From contig NZ_CP091110.1 of NCBI RefSeq assembly GCF_021560175.1, positions 6,183,001 through 6,247,000 on the forward strand: DNA of 64,000 nt. The letters are read 5' to 3'. The notes under the pieces were generated by a model. It made no database searches. It was not told the origin of the DNA and saw only the letters and a list, made by a program, of their open reading frames with translations. The first letter of the stretch is position 1, and every line of letters begins with the position of its first letter. The position numbers and the translations under genes were made by a program. Source of the DNA: Neobacillus drentensis. Lineage in GTDB: Bacteria > Bacillota > Bacilli > Bacillales > Cytobacillaceae. Below are positions 1 to 8,505 of this stretch, one piece after another.

Positions 1-1309
1 GCAGTAAGGCAACTGCTGGATAAAGAGTCATTGTCCCCTTAATTCCTAAGAGTGTACCTGCAGATTGGTGAGCATTTGCAATATAGCCCGTTGCCGCAAG
101 AACACCGGCAGATACTAGTGCAGCAAGTGACTGAGCAATCTTACGAGAGAAGTTAAATGCGGCATACGTAACACCTTCTTTACGAACACCAGTGTGCCAA
201 TGTCCATAATCAATTGTATCGGAAACAAAAGCCCATGTAACACCATTTGAAATCGCTAACGCGGCATACCCAATTGAAACTAAGACGATAAAGCTATAAA
301 TATTTGTTGGGATAATAAAATTTAAACCATCAGCAACGACACCGATTAACAAACCGGCCATCGCTGTTCTCTTTTTGCCAAAACGGCGTACTAACATTGG
401 AATTAACGCGATACCTGCAACTGAACTACCCATTTGAATGAAGTTAATAATTGGCTGTAAACCAACGTGACCAAGGTTATACTGGCAGAAATAAATCATC
501 ATGGCATTATTTGTATTCATTGCTGAAATCGTAAACAAGGTCATTAAAATTAAGCACCATAATGGACGGTTTGTGAAGACGACCCGGAAATAGTCTTTCG
601 CTGACTGCTTTTCTTTACCCTTAGCGTTTTCAGTTTTAATATGTTCTTTTGTATTTTTATAACAAATGAAGAAACCAACAATACCGATTAACGCCATAAT
701 AGCAGCAGTTACTGGATACCCTATTTTTTGACTTGGGAATAACATCAGTATGGGAACAAAGGCCACACCTGTAATCAATTGCGCACCGATTGAACCTGCT
801 TGGCGTGTCGATGCCATGATCGACCGTTCGCCAACATCCCTCGTCATAACGGAAGCCAAGGAACCATAAGGAACATTTGTAAAGGAATAGATTAGACCCC
901 ATGCCATATAAGTACCATATGCCCAGGCAATTTTTCCGCCCATTGATAGATCAGGCATTGTAAAGGTAACAACCGTCATCACTGCCAGCAAAATAGAAGC
1001 AAACATCATAATAGGGCGGAATTTCCCACGTTTACCAGGCGTCCTCGAGTCAATAAAGGAACCTGCCAAAGGATCCATAAAGGCATCGAAGATTTTCGTT
1101 ATTGAAAAAACACCTGCTGCAGCCGCTGCGCTAATGCCAGCAATGTCCGTATAGAAATGCATTAAGTAAGATTGACCTAAATCGAACATGAAGCCGTTTC
1201 CAAAGTCACCAAAACCATAACTTACTTTTTCTTTTGTGGTTATTTTTCCTAATCCTTGATCTGAAGTACTATTTTCATTATTTAATGATCTTGCCATATT
1301 GTCTGCCAT
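1..1309 (-). CDS. yjmB: GPH-family sodium/proton:uronide symporter, 3' end outside window
   Basis: This is a membrane symporter of the glycoside-pentoside-hexuronide (GPH) branch of the MFS. The reading frame is open to the left edge, giving 436 residues from the ATG at 1309. It begins MADNMARSLNNENSTSD, continues with a YGFGDFGNGFMFDLG segment typical of GPH carriers, then FDAFMDPLAGSFID, and has about 11 hydrophobic segments. The start is set by AAGGTGG seven bases upstream. It lies downstream of uxaC on the same strand with a 235-bp gap holding a stem-loop. Bacillus subtilis has the same uxaC-yjmB order, which points to import of glucuronate, galacturonate or their oligomers. The substrate is inferred from context. 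The C-terminus is missing only because of the window edge. Confidence 0.85.
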   Translation of the reverse strand, partial: MADNMARSLNNENSTSDQGLGKITTKEKVSYGFGDFGNGFMFDLGQSYLMHFYTDIAGISAAAAAGVFSITKIFDAFMDPLAGSFIDSRTPGKRGKFRPIMMFASILLAVMTVVTFTMPDLSMGGKIAWAYGTYMAWGLIYSFTNVPYGSLASVMTRDVGERSIMASTRQAGSIGAQLITGVAFVPILMLFPSQKIGYPVTAAIMALIGIVGFFICYKNTKEHIKTENAKGKEKQSAKDYFRVVFTNRPLWCLILMTLFTISAMNTNNAMMIYFCQYNLGHVGLQPIINFIQMGSSVAGIALIPMLVRRFGKKRTAMAGLLIGVVADGLNFIIPTNIYSFIVLVSIGYAALAISNGVTWAFVSDTIDYGHWHTGVRKEGVTYAAFNFSRKIAQSLAALVSAGVLAATGYIANAHQSAGTLLGIKGTMTLYPAVALL

Positions 1310-1492
1310 AAATACACCACCTTTATATAATAAGGACTGCAGTTCTTTCTGATCGGTTCATTTAGACCCATCTATTGAATCCGTTTCCATAAATCTTAAA
1401 ACCTCTGGTTTTTATTCTTGTAAAGGTTGTGTCTCCTTGAAATAAGAAGTGCCCTTTTGATATAATTTTATTGATCAATTTTTTCTAATGTT

Positions 1493-1546
1493 CCACCTTA
1501 CTAGTATTACTCGCAATAATACTAGTAAAAGGGTGGGATTTTTTTT
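1493..1546 (+). terminator. Strong stem-loop with T-tract on the strand opposite to its flanking genes
   Basis: A perfect 10-bp inverted repeat (ACTAGTATTA / TAATACTAGT) with a 7-nt loop is extended by CCACC / GGGTGG and followed by eight T on the plus strand, running into the uxaC stop codon. Both flanking genes read on the minus strand, where no T-tract follows the hairpin. It therefore looks like a terminator for plus-strand (antisense) RNA. In the sense uxaC-yjmB message it would be a stable intergenic hairpin. Confidence 0.6.
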
Positions 1547-2951
1547 ATAGTTCAAAACCAAAGTAGTCTTTGGCATTTTGATAACATATACCTTGGACAA
1601 TACTTCCTAAAAACTCAATGTTATCTGGAACTTCCCCGTTTTCAACCCATTCGGCAATCTGGGAACATACGATTCTTCTAAAATATTCATGTCTTGTGTA
1701 AGATAGAAAACTTCTTGAATCTGTCAGCATACCAATAAATCGGCTGAAAAGCCCCATATTGGATAGTGACTTCATTTGTTCAATCATTCCATCCTTATTA
1801 TCATTAAACCACCAGGCAGTACCGAATTGAATTTTCCCTGGAATTCCGCCGCCTTGGAAGTTACCAATCATAGAGGCAATGGTATTGTTGTCGTTAGGAT
1901 TTAATGAATAGATGATGGTCTTTGGCAGTCCACTTTCCTGTTCAATTAAGTTCAATAATTTGGATAATGGCTTCGCAATCGATTCATCATTAATCGAATC
2001 CCAGCCAGTATCTGGGCCCATTACGTCAAACATTCTACTATTATTGTTTCTTAATGCATTAATGTGGAATTGCATCGCCCAGCCTAGCTGACTATAAAGT
2101 TTGCCTAAAAACTGATAGGTGAATGTTTTGTATTTCTTTTCATCCTCAATGGAAACCTTATTTCCCTGTAGTGCTTGATTAAAAATGGCAGCCGCTTCTT
2201 CTATTGTCGTATCCGCATACATCATTTGATCCATCGCATGGTCAGAGACTTTGCAGCCAACTGAATCAAAAAATCTTACCCGTGATTCAAGTGCCTCTAG
2301 GAAATTTTCATAGGATTCAATTGAAACACCTGATACTGTTTGAAGCAACTCAATCCATTGTTGAAAGGTGTCTCTATTAATTTCTAAAGCCTTGTCAGGC
2401 CTAAAGCTTGGCAGCACTTTAACAACAAAATTCGTTTCTTCTTTCAATTTAAGGTGGTACTCAAGACTATCAGCAGGATCATCGGTTGTACAAACGACTT
2501 TTACATTTGATTTGCTAATAAAATCTCTTGCTCCAAAGCCCTCACTATTCAATAAAGCATTAACCTTCTCCCAAATTTGCGGGGCACTTTCTTCATTGAG
2601 TAAATCATAAATCCCAAAAAACCTTTGTAATTCCAGGTGTGTCCAATTATATAACGGATTACCTATTGTCATTGGAACTGTTCTTGCCCAAGCCAGGAAT
2701 TTTTCATAGTCACTTGCACTTCCAGTGATGAACTCTTCCTCTATCCCATTACTTCTCATTAAACGCCATTTGTAATGATCACCATATAGCCATATTTCCG
2801 TAATATTTTTAAAGGTTTTATTTTCATAAATCTCCTTAGGGCTTAAGTGGCAATGATAATCAATGATTGGCATTTGCTTTGCATAATCATGATATAAGCG
2901 GACGGCTGTTTCATTTTTTAAAAGAAAATTATCATTCATGAATTTTTGCAT
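1545..2951 (-). CDS. uxaC: Glucuronate/galacturonate isomerase UxaC
   Basis: Uronate isomerase converts D-glucuronate to D-fructuronate and D-galacturonate to D-tagaturonate, the first cytoplasmic step of uronate catabolism. The protein (468 aa from this start) shows the family hallmarks IIDYHCHLSPKEIYENK near the N-terminus (metal-binding HCH), NWTHLELQRFFGI, CTTDDPADSLEYH, GTAWWFNDN and GMLTDSRSFLSYTRHEYFRR. An in-frame ATG lies 12 bases upstream, but MQKFMNDNFLLKNE matches the family N-terminus and has GGTGAAG just ahead of it. The gene sits behind a promoter with two LacI-type operators and a cre site, and is followed by the GPH symporter. Confidence 0.97.
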   Translation of the reverse strand: MQKFMNDNFLLKNETAVRLYHDYAKQMPIIDYHCHLSPKEIYENKTFKNITEIWLYGDHYKWRLMRSNGIEEEFITGSASDYEKFLAWARTVPMTIGNPLYNWTHLELQRFFGIYDLLNEESAPQIWEKVNALLNSEGFGARDFISKSNVKVVCTTDDPADSLEYHLKLKEETNFVVKVLPSFRPDKALEINRDTFQQWIELLQTVSGVSIESYENFLEALESRVRFFDSVGCKVSDHAMDQMMYADTTIEEAAAIFNQALQGNKVSIEDEKKYKTFTYQFLGKLYSQLGWAMQFHINALRNNNSRMFDVMGPDTGWDSINDESIAKPLSKLLNLIEQESGLPKTIIYSLNPNDNNTIASMIGNFQGGGIPGKIQFGTAWWFNDNKDGMIEQMKSLSNMGLFSRFIGMLTDSRSFLSYTRHEYFRRIVCSQIAEWVENGEVPDNIEFLGSIVQGICYQNAKDYFGFEL

Positions 2952-3009
2952 ATTCTTCACCATCTTCCGATAAATTAGGTTTTGGCCATTCAGATCGCAA
3001 AACCTTTTT

Positions 3010-3023
3010 TGTTAACGTTAACA
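3010..3023. promoter_or_regulatory. LacI-family operator TGTTAACGTTAACA (proximal, uxaC)
   Basis: A perfect 14-bp palindrome lies between the uxaC promoter and the gene. The same sequence occurs twice before the polygalacturonase gene at 13591 and 13611. LacI-family uronate regulators (ExuR, KdgR) use palindromes of this type with a central CG. The regulator gene is not in the window. Confidence 0.7.
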
Positions 3024-3083
3024 TTGCGGCTGAAAAAAATTTTAATCCAAATAGTTATTGCTCTTTGCTTTGTTTTCTCGAAA

Positions 3084-3097
3084 TGTTAACGTGAACA
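3084..3097. promoter_or_regulatory. LacI-family operator, one-base variant (distal, uxaC)
   Basis: TGTTAACGTGAACA differs by one base from the perfect palindrome at 3010. It sits about 15 bases downstream of the -10 box at 3112-3117, where a bound repressor would block the start of transcription. The two operators are 74 bp apart, about seven helical turns. Confidence 0.7.
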
Positions 3098-3111
3098 TTT
3101 TTTCTATCTCT

Positions 3112-3140
3112 ATAATAACTCGGATAAAGTCATCATTCAA
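3112..3140 (-). promoter_or_regulatory. SigA-type promoter of uxaC
   Basis: On the minus strand TTGAAT (3135-3140) and TATTAT (3112-3117) are separated by exactly 17 bp. The long leader (about 155 nt) contains both LacI-type operators. Confidence 0.65.
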
Positions 3141-3157
3141 TCGTTTTTATAAAAATT

Positions 3158-3171
3158 TCAAAGCGTTTTCA
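3158..3171. promoter_or_regulatory. cre site upstream of uxaC promoter
   Basis: On the minus strand TGAAAACGCTTTGA matches the CcpA cre consensus TGWAANCGNTNWCA at 13 of 14 positions. It lies 17 bp upstream of the -35 box, suggesting carbon catabolite control of the uronate operon. Confidence 0.6.
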
Positions 3172-3246
3172 AAAAATGTTCAAAGTGTGTCACAAATCTG
3201 TTATTACACTTTATTTGGCTAGATTAAATTGATAAACGATCATCAA

Positions 3247-3276
3247 TCAAAAAATGCCGCCAATTCTGGTGGCATT
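3247..3276 (-). terminator. Rho-independent terminator of the diguanylate cyclase gene
   Basis: The inverted repeat AATGCCACCA / TGGCGGCATT (minus strand) has a four-base loop and is followed by six T. It begins seven bases after the stop codon of the cyclase gene. Confidence 0.85.
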
Positions 3277-3283
3277 CATTTAG

Positions 3284-4852
3284 TCAATAATCGTTTCTAG
3301 ATTCTCTATAGACTTGCACTTGATTACGTCCTTCTCGTTTTGCAGAATATAAAGCTTTATCCGCTTTATTCAACAACTGATGTAGTGTTTCCTCTGTGTC
3401 TTCCATTGCCTCCGCTACTCCGCTGCTTAAGGTAACAGAAATAACTCCCTCAGTAGTTAGCAGCGGCTGTGTTTCGATCTGCTTTCGCAGTTTATTAGCC
3501 AACACTTCAGCCTCTACTACTGTCCATCCTTTCAGAGCCAGAACAAATTCCTCACCACCATATCGCGCGAATAGAATACCTTCCTTCAACTGTGTTTGGC
3601 ACACGTTTACTACATGCACAAGCAATTGATCACCGACATGATGACCATAGGTATCATTGACCCTTTTAAAATAATCTATATCGCACAATATAACCGTAAA
3701 TGGTAATGAATCCTTCTTTGCTGCAAAAAATTCTTGCTCACACTGCTGAAAAAATGCTCGGCGATTAAAAATTTGTGTAAGTTCATCATAATAGGCTTGA
3801 TGCTCCAATTTCACCTGCAGCCTTTTTAGCTCGGTAATATCAGTAAATATAATTAATTGACCTTTACTATTATTAGCATGTTGTAAGGGTGAAGTACGCA
3901 CTTGATAGATACGCTCTAAATGGTCGGCAGCTAACTGCATTTCCCAAGTGGACGCTGCCTTTTTTAGCTTAAAGGGAGACGAGCTGCCGGATAACATTGA
4001 CCAAACCCGATCAAAGTCCAACCCGAACATCGATTTAGCCAGAGGTGGAAACATATTCTTACACGCTTGGTTAAACTCTATTAATCGATAGGATTCATCT
4101 AACACAATCACTCCATCATTAATACTATTAAATATCGCGTCTTTCGCAACTGGCATAATGGTAAACATTCGTGAGATGTTAATAGACCATAAATATAATA
4201 GTGATGAAAGCCATAAGACCATTGGAACTGGATCAATACCCGCAGGTGTAAAACCAATTAGATAAACAAAAGCGGTTAGCATCGGAACTAGTTGACCGCA
4301 CAATAACGAGATTAATTGCGGGCGATAAATCTTAGCAGTCTCTCGCCAATGAAAAATAACGAGTAAAAAGGCTACAAACATACAGGCAAATATGAAAATG
4401 CCATGAATCATATACCAGATACCGATCTCCTGATGAACGTAGGGAGCTCCCAAGATTGGATCAATTTCAAACACACGATAATGCAAATGATGCCAATCAT
4501 TCGTAGCAACCATGATCAAACTAACGAGTGGGATGGTAAGAAGAGCTGTAACCCCTTTTTTCGTTATCCTTATTCCCAAATACTGCATGATGAACAATAA
4601 CCCTAAGGGTGGAGAAAATGGCATGCCAATGTATTGAATGATTGTCCAAAACTTTAGTTCTTCAAGTGTTGTAGCCATTAAACCAACAGCAGAAGCAAAA
4701 CAATAAATGGTGATGGAGGCAGTATAAAAAATAAAGAAATAAGCTATATTTGTATAATGGTGCCGCTTTACATAGGCGTATAAGCATAAATACAAATTAA
4801 GTACGCCCGATGTACAAACCAGCGTAATATAGGCTGTCAATTGTGAGTTCAC
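3284..4852 (-). CDS. Membrane diguanylate cyclase: 7TM sensor, PAS, GGDEF
   Basis: The predicted enzyme makes cyclic di-GMP from two GTP. The 522-aa protein has seven hydrophobic segments in residues 1-215 (resembling the 7TM input domain of membrane histidine kinases), a PAS-like region at about 220-330 (DGVIVLDESYRLIEFNQACK), and a GGDEF domain at about 355-510 with the active motif ARYGGEEF near 430. The allosteric I-site RxxD expected just before it reads KEGI, so product inhibition is probably absent. There is no EAL or HD-GYP domain. The gene is monocistronic, with its own terminator. The signal sensed is unknown. Confidence 0.88.
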   Translation of the reverse strand: MNSQLTAYITLVCTSGVLNLYLCLYAYVKRHHYTNIAYFFIFYTASITIYCFASAVGLMATTLEELKFWTIIQYIGMPFSPPLGLLFIMQYLGIRITKKGVTALLTIPLVSLIMVATNDWHHLHYRVFEIDPILGAPYVHQEIGIWYMIHGIFIFACMFVAFLLVIFHWRETAKIYRPQLISLLCGQLVPMLTAFVYLIGFTPAGIDPVPMVLWLSSLLYLWSINISRMFTIMPVAKDAIFNSINDGVIVLDESYRLIEFNQACKNMFPPLAKSMFGLDFDRVWSMLSGSSSPFKLKKAASTWEMQLAADHLERIYQVRTSPLQHANNSKGQLIIFTDITELKRLQVKLEHQAYYDELTQIFNRRAFFQQCEQEFFAAKKDSLPFTVILCDIDYFKRVNDTYGHHVGDQLLVHVVNVCQTQLKEGILFARYGGEEFVLALKGWTVVEAEVLANKLRKQIETQPLLTTEGVISVTLSSGVAEAMEDTEETLHQLLNKADKALYSAKREGRNQVQVYRESRNDY

Positions 4853-4972
4853 GTTTTTGATACCTCTTTTTGGATAACACTTTTCCCTTTAATGTAGCAT
4901 AGATAAAAATAAATGTGGAATATTATTAATAACATCCTCTAGACCATCGTCTGCAAAATTGAAACCAAACCG

Positions 4973-5003
4973 AAACGGGAATTGGATCATCCAATTCCCG
5001 TTT
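4973..5003 (-). terminator. Stem-loop downstream of mqo
   Basis: A perfect 14-bp inverted repeat (AAACGGGAATTGGA and its complement) with a 3-nt loop lies 50 bp after the mqo stop. The minus-strand tail is only moderately T-rich (TTTCGGTTTGGTTT), so termination may be partial. Confidence 0.6.
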
Positions 5004-5052
5004 CTCTACTGTATTTATTATGATGATTCTATCATACTAGGATTTAACGAAA

Positions 5053-6555
5053 TTAACTATAGACCAATTCTTTTTCGCTTAGGTTAAGCGTCTGTGCTGT
5101 TGAAGTATGAATGTCGTGGAAAAACTCTGGATTTTCCACTAACGACAAGCCATAGGAAGGGATCATCTCCATGATTTTCGGTTCCCACTCTCTCAAATGC
5201 TGCGGGAAACATTTCGCTAACACTTCCAGCATAACGTGGACCGCAGTAGAGGCACCTGGAGAAGCACCCAGTAATGCAGCGATTGAGCCATCCGCAGCGC
5301 TAACTACTTCTGTTCCAAATTGAAGTGTCCCTTTACCGCCTGTCTCCGTATCCTTAATTACTTGCACACGTTGGCCTGCTGTCACGATATCCCAATCCTC
5401 GATTTTAGCATTCGGAATGAATTCCCGTAACTCTTCGATTCGTTGTTCCTTTGATAGCATGAGTTGTTGGATTAGATATTTTGTTAATGGAACATTCTTT
5501 GCCCCTGCAGCTAACATCGTCAGGACATTATTCGGCTTTACGGAATTTAGTAAATCCATGTTAGAACCAGTTTTTAAAAACTTTGGCGAGAAGCCAGCAA
5601 AAGGTCCAAACAGTAAAGTTTTTTTATGCTCAATAAATCTTGTATCAAGGTGTGGGACGGACATTGGGGGAGCACCCACCTTAGCTTTCCCATATACTTT
5701 TGCATGATGCTGTTCGACAATCTCCGGTTTGTTACATACCAAAAACAATCCACTTACCGGAAATCCCCCAATATGTTTTGACTCAGCGATACCCGTTTTT
5801 TGCAGCAAAGTCAGACTGCCGCCGCCACCGCCGATAAAGACGAATTTTGCTGTATGATATTCGATCGTATCGCTAGCGATATTATGAACTTTTACTTCCC
5901 AAGAGCCATCGTTTGCACGTTTAATATCTTTAACACTATGGTTATAATTTATCTCGACGTCTTTGCTCTTTAAATGATCAAACAACATGCGGGTTAACGC
6001 ACCGAAATTGACATCCGTTCCGGAATCAATTTTAGTTGCCGCTATCGGTTCATTGGTTGTACGGCCTTCCATGATCAGCGGAATCCATTCCTTCAGTTTT
6101 TCAGGATCTTCGGAAAATTCCATCCCTTGAAACAGGGGATTGCTTGACAGCGCTTTAAATCGTTTTTTCAAAAAGGTTACATTATCTTCCCCTTGTACCA
6201 AACTCATATGAGGGATTGGCATGATAAAGTCTTGCGGATTTTGAATTAAATTACGGTTTACAAGATAAGACCAAAACTGTCTAGAGAGCTGAAACTGTTC
6301 ATTAATTTGGATAGCCTTGCTAATATCAATAGATCCGTCCGATTTTTCGGATGTATAGTTTAGCTCACACAGAGCTGAATGGCCGGTACCGGCATTATTC
6401 CATTCATTCGAGCTTTCTTCTCCAGGATTTGCGAGTTTCTCAAATACTTTGATTTCCCATTCCGGTGCTAACTCTTTCAACAATGACCCCAAAGTCGCAC
6501 TCATGACTCCGGCACCAATTAAAATAATGTCTGTTTTTGTCTGCATGCTGCTCAT
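5053..6555 (-). CDS. mqo: Malate:quinone oxidoreductase
   Basis: Mqo is an FAD-dependent peripheral membrane enzyme that oxidises malate to oxaloacetate and passes electrons to the quinone pool, bypassing soluble malate dehydrogenase. The 500-aa protein opens MSSMQTKTDIILIGAGVMSA (dinucleotide-binding fold), followed by NEWNNAGTGHSALCELNYT and FIGGGGGSLTLLQK. The frame is open 38 codons further upstream, but the chosen ATG has AAGGAAG eight bases before it, matches the family N-terminus and gives the usual family length. It is monocistronic. The 357 bp between it and the next gene contain no further convincing motif. Confidence 0.97.
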   Translation of the reverse strand: MSSMQTKTDIILIGAGVMSATLGSLLKELAPEWEIKVFEKLANPGEESSNEWNNAGTGHSALCELNYTSEKSDGSIDISKAIQINEQFQLSRQFWSYLVNRNLIQNPQDFIMPIPHMSLVQGEDNVTFLKKRFKALSSNPLFQGMEFSEDPEKLKEWIPLIMEGRTTNEPIAATKIDSGTDVNFGALTRMLFDHLKSKDVEINYNHSVKDIKRANDGSWEVKVHNIASDTIEYHTAKFVFIGGGGGSLTLLQKTGIAESKHIGGFPVSGLFLVCNKPEIVEQHHAKVYGKAKVGAPPMSVPHLDTRFIEHKKTLLFGPFAGFSPKFLKTGSNMDLLNSVKPNNVLTMLAAGAKNVPLTKYLIQQLMLSKEQRIEELREFIPNAKIEDWDIVTAGQRVQVIKDTETGGKGTLQFGTEVVSAADGSIAALLGASPGASTAVHVMLEVLAKCFPQHLREWEPKIMEMIPSYGLSLVENPEFFHDIHTSTAQTLNLSEKELVYS

Positions 6556-6912
6556 TATAACCGCTTCCTTATCTCTATATTTGAAAAAAGATGCAGGCGC
6601 TCCTGAATAGGTGTCACAAAAAGCAAGGCGCCGCCTAGGAACACACGTTTTTGAACCAATGATAATCAAGTGACAATTACTATTAATATTTATAGATTAA
6701 TATATTTAGCATTATCTGATAATTATAAACTATTTAAAGCATGTAATAAAGTGGGACGTTCCTTTTTCGAGACCCTATAACACAAAAAAGCCGTTATGAT
6801 TGGCATTCCTTTCCATACACAGTGAAGTTGAGCCAATTAGTAATGGTATTTCTATCAAACGAAAAGTAAAATAAAGGATGTAGTCATTATTTTTGTTAAG
6901 GGGCGGATCGAT
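6556..6912. other. Intergenic stretch, nothing definite
   Basis: This AT-rich region lies between divergently transcribed mqo and the YbjQ-like gene. It presumably holds both promoters, but I could not assign convincing -35/-10 pairs, operators or hairpins. Confidence 0.5.
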
Positions 6913-7233
6913 TTGATTATCGTAACAACTGAAAATATTGCTAATCATAAAATTACAGAAGTGATAGGTCCAGTATTTGGCTTAACTGTACGAGCAAGAG
7001 GAATTGGTAAAGATATCGTTGCTTCTTTAAAGGGACTTGTAGGCGGGGAAATCAGTCAATATACTGAAATGCTCGAAGATGCCAGAAAACAAGCAATTGA
7101 CCGGATGGTAAAAAATGCTTCGGCCATGGGTGCAACCGCAATCATAATGATGCGCTTTGACTCTGGAGAAATCGGCCAGAATATGAGTGAAATTGTTGCT
7201 TATGGAACAGCGGTTATTGCTGAAAAGGTATAA
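6913..7233 (+). CDS. YbjQ/UPF0145 family protein
   Basis: This is a small cytoplasmic protein (106 aa) of the YbjQ (UPF0145) family, which forms compact oligomers and has been described as a putative heavy-metal-binding fold. No reaction is established. Visible hallmarks are RARGIGKDIVASLKGLVGGE, a central helix (MLEDARKQAIDRMVKNA) and the closing MGATAIIMMRFDSG...EIVAYGTAV. The start is TTG (6913-6915), supported by AAGGGGCGG eight bases upstream and by the family length. It is followed after three bases by a small membrane protein gene, almost certainly in one transcript. Confidence 0.85.
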   Translation: MIIVTTENIANHKITEVIGPVFGLTVRARGIGKDIVASLKGLVGGEISQYTEMLEDARKQAIDRMVKNASAMGATAIIMMRFDSGEIGQNMSEIVAYGTAVIAEKV

Positions 7234-7236
7234 CCT

Positions 7237-7461
7237 ATGAAATGGATTGTTGGCTTTTATGGAATTCAACTCATTATTCTAATCATTTTAATCATTGGAT
7301 CTTGGTTCATTTGGGACCGCCGCTTCAAAGCCAAGCATGGACAGCAAGTACCTAAAGGCTTTGTCCGAACAAATGAGGTATCATTTGATCCAACAACAAA
7401 TAAAAGATTAGTCGTTTACTTCAACCAGGAAACAGGAGAACGCTTTTATAAAGAAGAATGA
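7237..7461 (+). CDS. Small single-pass membrane protein, unknown
   Basis: This is a 74-aa protein with one N-terminal membrane helix (GFYGIQLIILIILIIGSWF), then a basic stretch and a soluble tail ending FNQETGERFYKEE. I do not recognise a family. It starts three bases after the YbjQ-like gene and ends before a shared bidirectional terminator, so the two are probably co-transcribed and may act together. Confidence 0.65.
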   Translation: MKWIVGFYGIQLIILIILIIGSWFIWDRRFKAKHGQQVPKGFVRTNEVSFDPTTNKRLVVYFNQETGERFYKEE

Positions 7462-7481
7462 TGCCATTTCGATTATTAAAG

Positions 7482-7524
7482 AAAAAAGGAGCCGGTTTAA
7501 TGTTTAACTAAACAGGCTCTTTTT
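7482..7524. terminator. Bidirectional terminator
   Basis: The imperfect stem GGAGCCGGTTTA / TAAACAGGCTCT has T-runs on both sides (five T on plus, six on minus). It serves the YbjQ-like operon and the converging epimerase gene. Confidence 0.85.
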
Positions 7525-7527
7525 GTT

Positions 7528-8256
7528 TTATTTTTCCGAACGGTTTTTGCTCGGTATGGCAAGCAAGCCCTCTATGCGTTTCTTTGAGACTGGTTCATTC
7601 GGATCAATATTTTGATGGGTGGTTTTAATTGCTTCCTCATAATTGGAAGCGTGATAGATACCTGTCCCAATCACAACTGCATCCGCACCTGCTTGAACAA
7701 ATTCTGAACAATTATCCGGCTTCATCCCGCCATCGATAACGACGAAAAGATTAGGGTTTATTTCTTTGGCTCGTTCTCTAATTTCAATGATACGCTGAAC
7801 GGTTTCAGAAGAAGGCTTTTGACCACCGAATCCTACCGTAACAGCCATGATTGTCAATGCATCTATCGACTTCAGTACATCATCTGATAGTTTGTCGAGA
7901 GGTGTTTCCTTAAGAATGGCGATACCTGCCCGTAACCCCCGCGCATGGATCGAGTCTATAATGGAAAGTGGGTCATTCGCTGCCTCTATATGGAATACCA
8001 CCTGGTCTGCTCCCGCATCACAATACGATTCAACATGGTTCTCTGGATTACTAACCATTAAATGTACTTCAATCGGTACATTTGTTAAATTCCTAATATC
8101 AGAGACATCTTTTGGCCCAAATGTTGTTCTTGGAACAAACTTTCCATCCATAATATCAATACTAAAACCATCTACTCCTGCACGATCCACATCACGTATT
8201 TCATCTGCTAATTTCGACCAATCTGCATCTAGAATGGACGCAAGTACAATTGCCAT
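7528..8256 (-). CDS. Ribulose-phosphate-3-epimerase family protein
   Basis: This is a TIM-barrel sugar-phosphate epimerase (242 aa) of the Rpe/AlsE superfamily. It has the N-terminal ASILDADWSKL strand, catalytic-type Asp in SIDIMDGKFVPRTTFGP, the HLMV histidine, DQVVFHIEA and VVIDGGMKPDN. The normal Rpe loop MSVNPGFGGQ reads MAVTVGFGGQ here. Together with its solitary location this suggests a specialised substrate such as allulose-6-phosphate rather than the housekeeping pentose-phosphate enzyme (inference). The start is at MAIVLASIL because AGGAAGGTG precedes it by seven bases; the frame is open 11 codons further. Confidence 0.8.
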   Translation of the reverse strand: MAIVLASILDADWSKLADEIRDVDRAGVDGFSIDIMDGKFVPRTTFGPKDVSDIRNLTNVPIEVHLMVSNPENHVESYCDAGADQVVFHIEAANDPLSIIDSIHARGLRAGIAILKETPLDKLSDDVLKSIDALTIMAVTVGFGGQKPSSETVQRIIEIRERAKEINPNLFVVIDGGMKPDNCSEFVQAGADAVVIGTGIYHASNYEEAIKTTHQNIDPNEPVSKKRIEGLLAIPSKNRSEK

Positions 8257-8505
8257 ATATTTACACCTTCCTGTATATAAGTTAACCACTTCAAGGGTAT
8301 CTTAGAAATCCGATTAATTCAATATTTCCCTATTGTAAGCTTCAGGAAAATATACCCACTAATTGTACTTTACCTGTAATAAGGGAGTCAAGATTCCGCA
8401 TTTTTTTAAAAAAAGGGAATTATAAAGAGGAGAAAGGAAGGAATAGGAAGGCAGAGGACCTAAGTAGAGACTCTGAACAAGTATTGAGAAAGGATGTGAA
8501 GAAAC

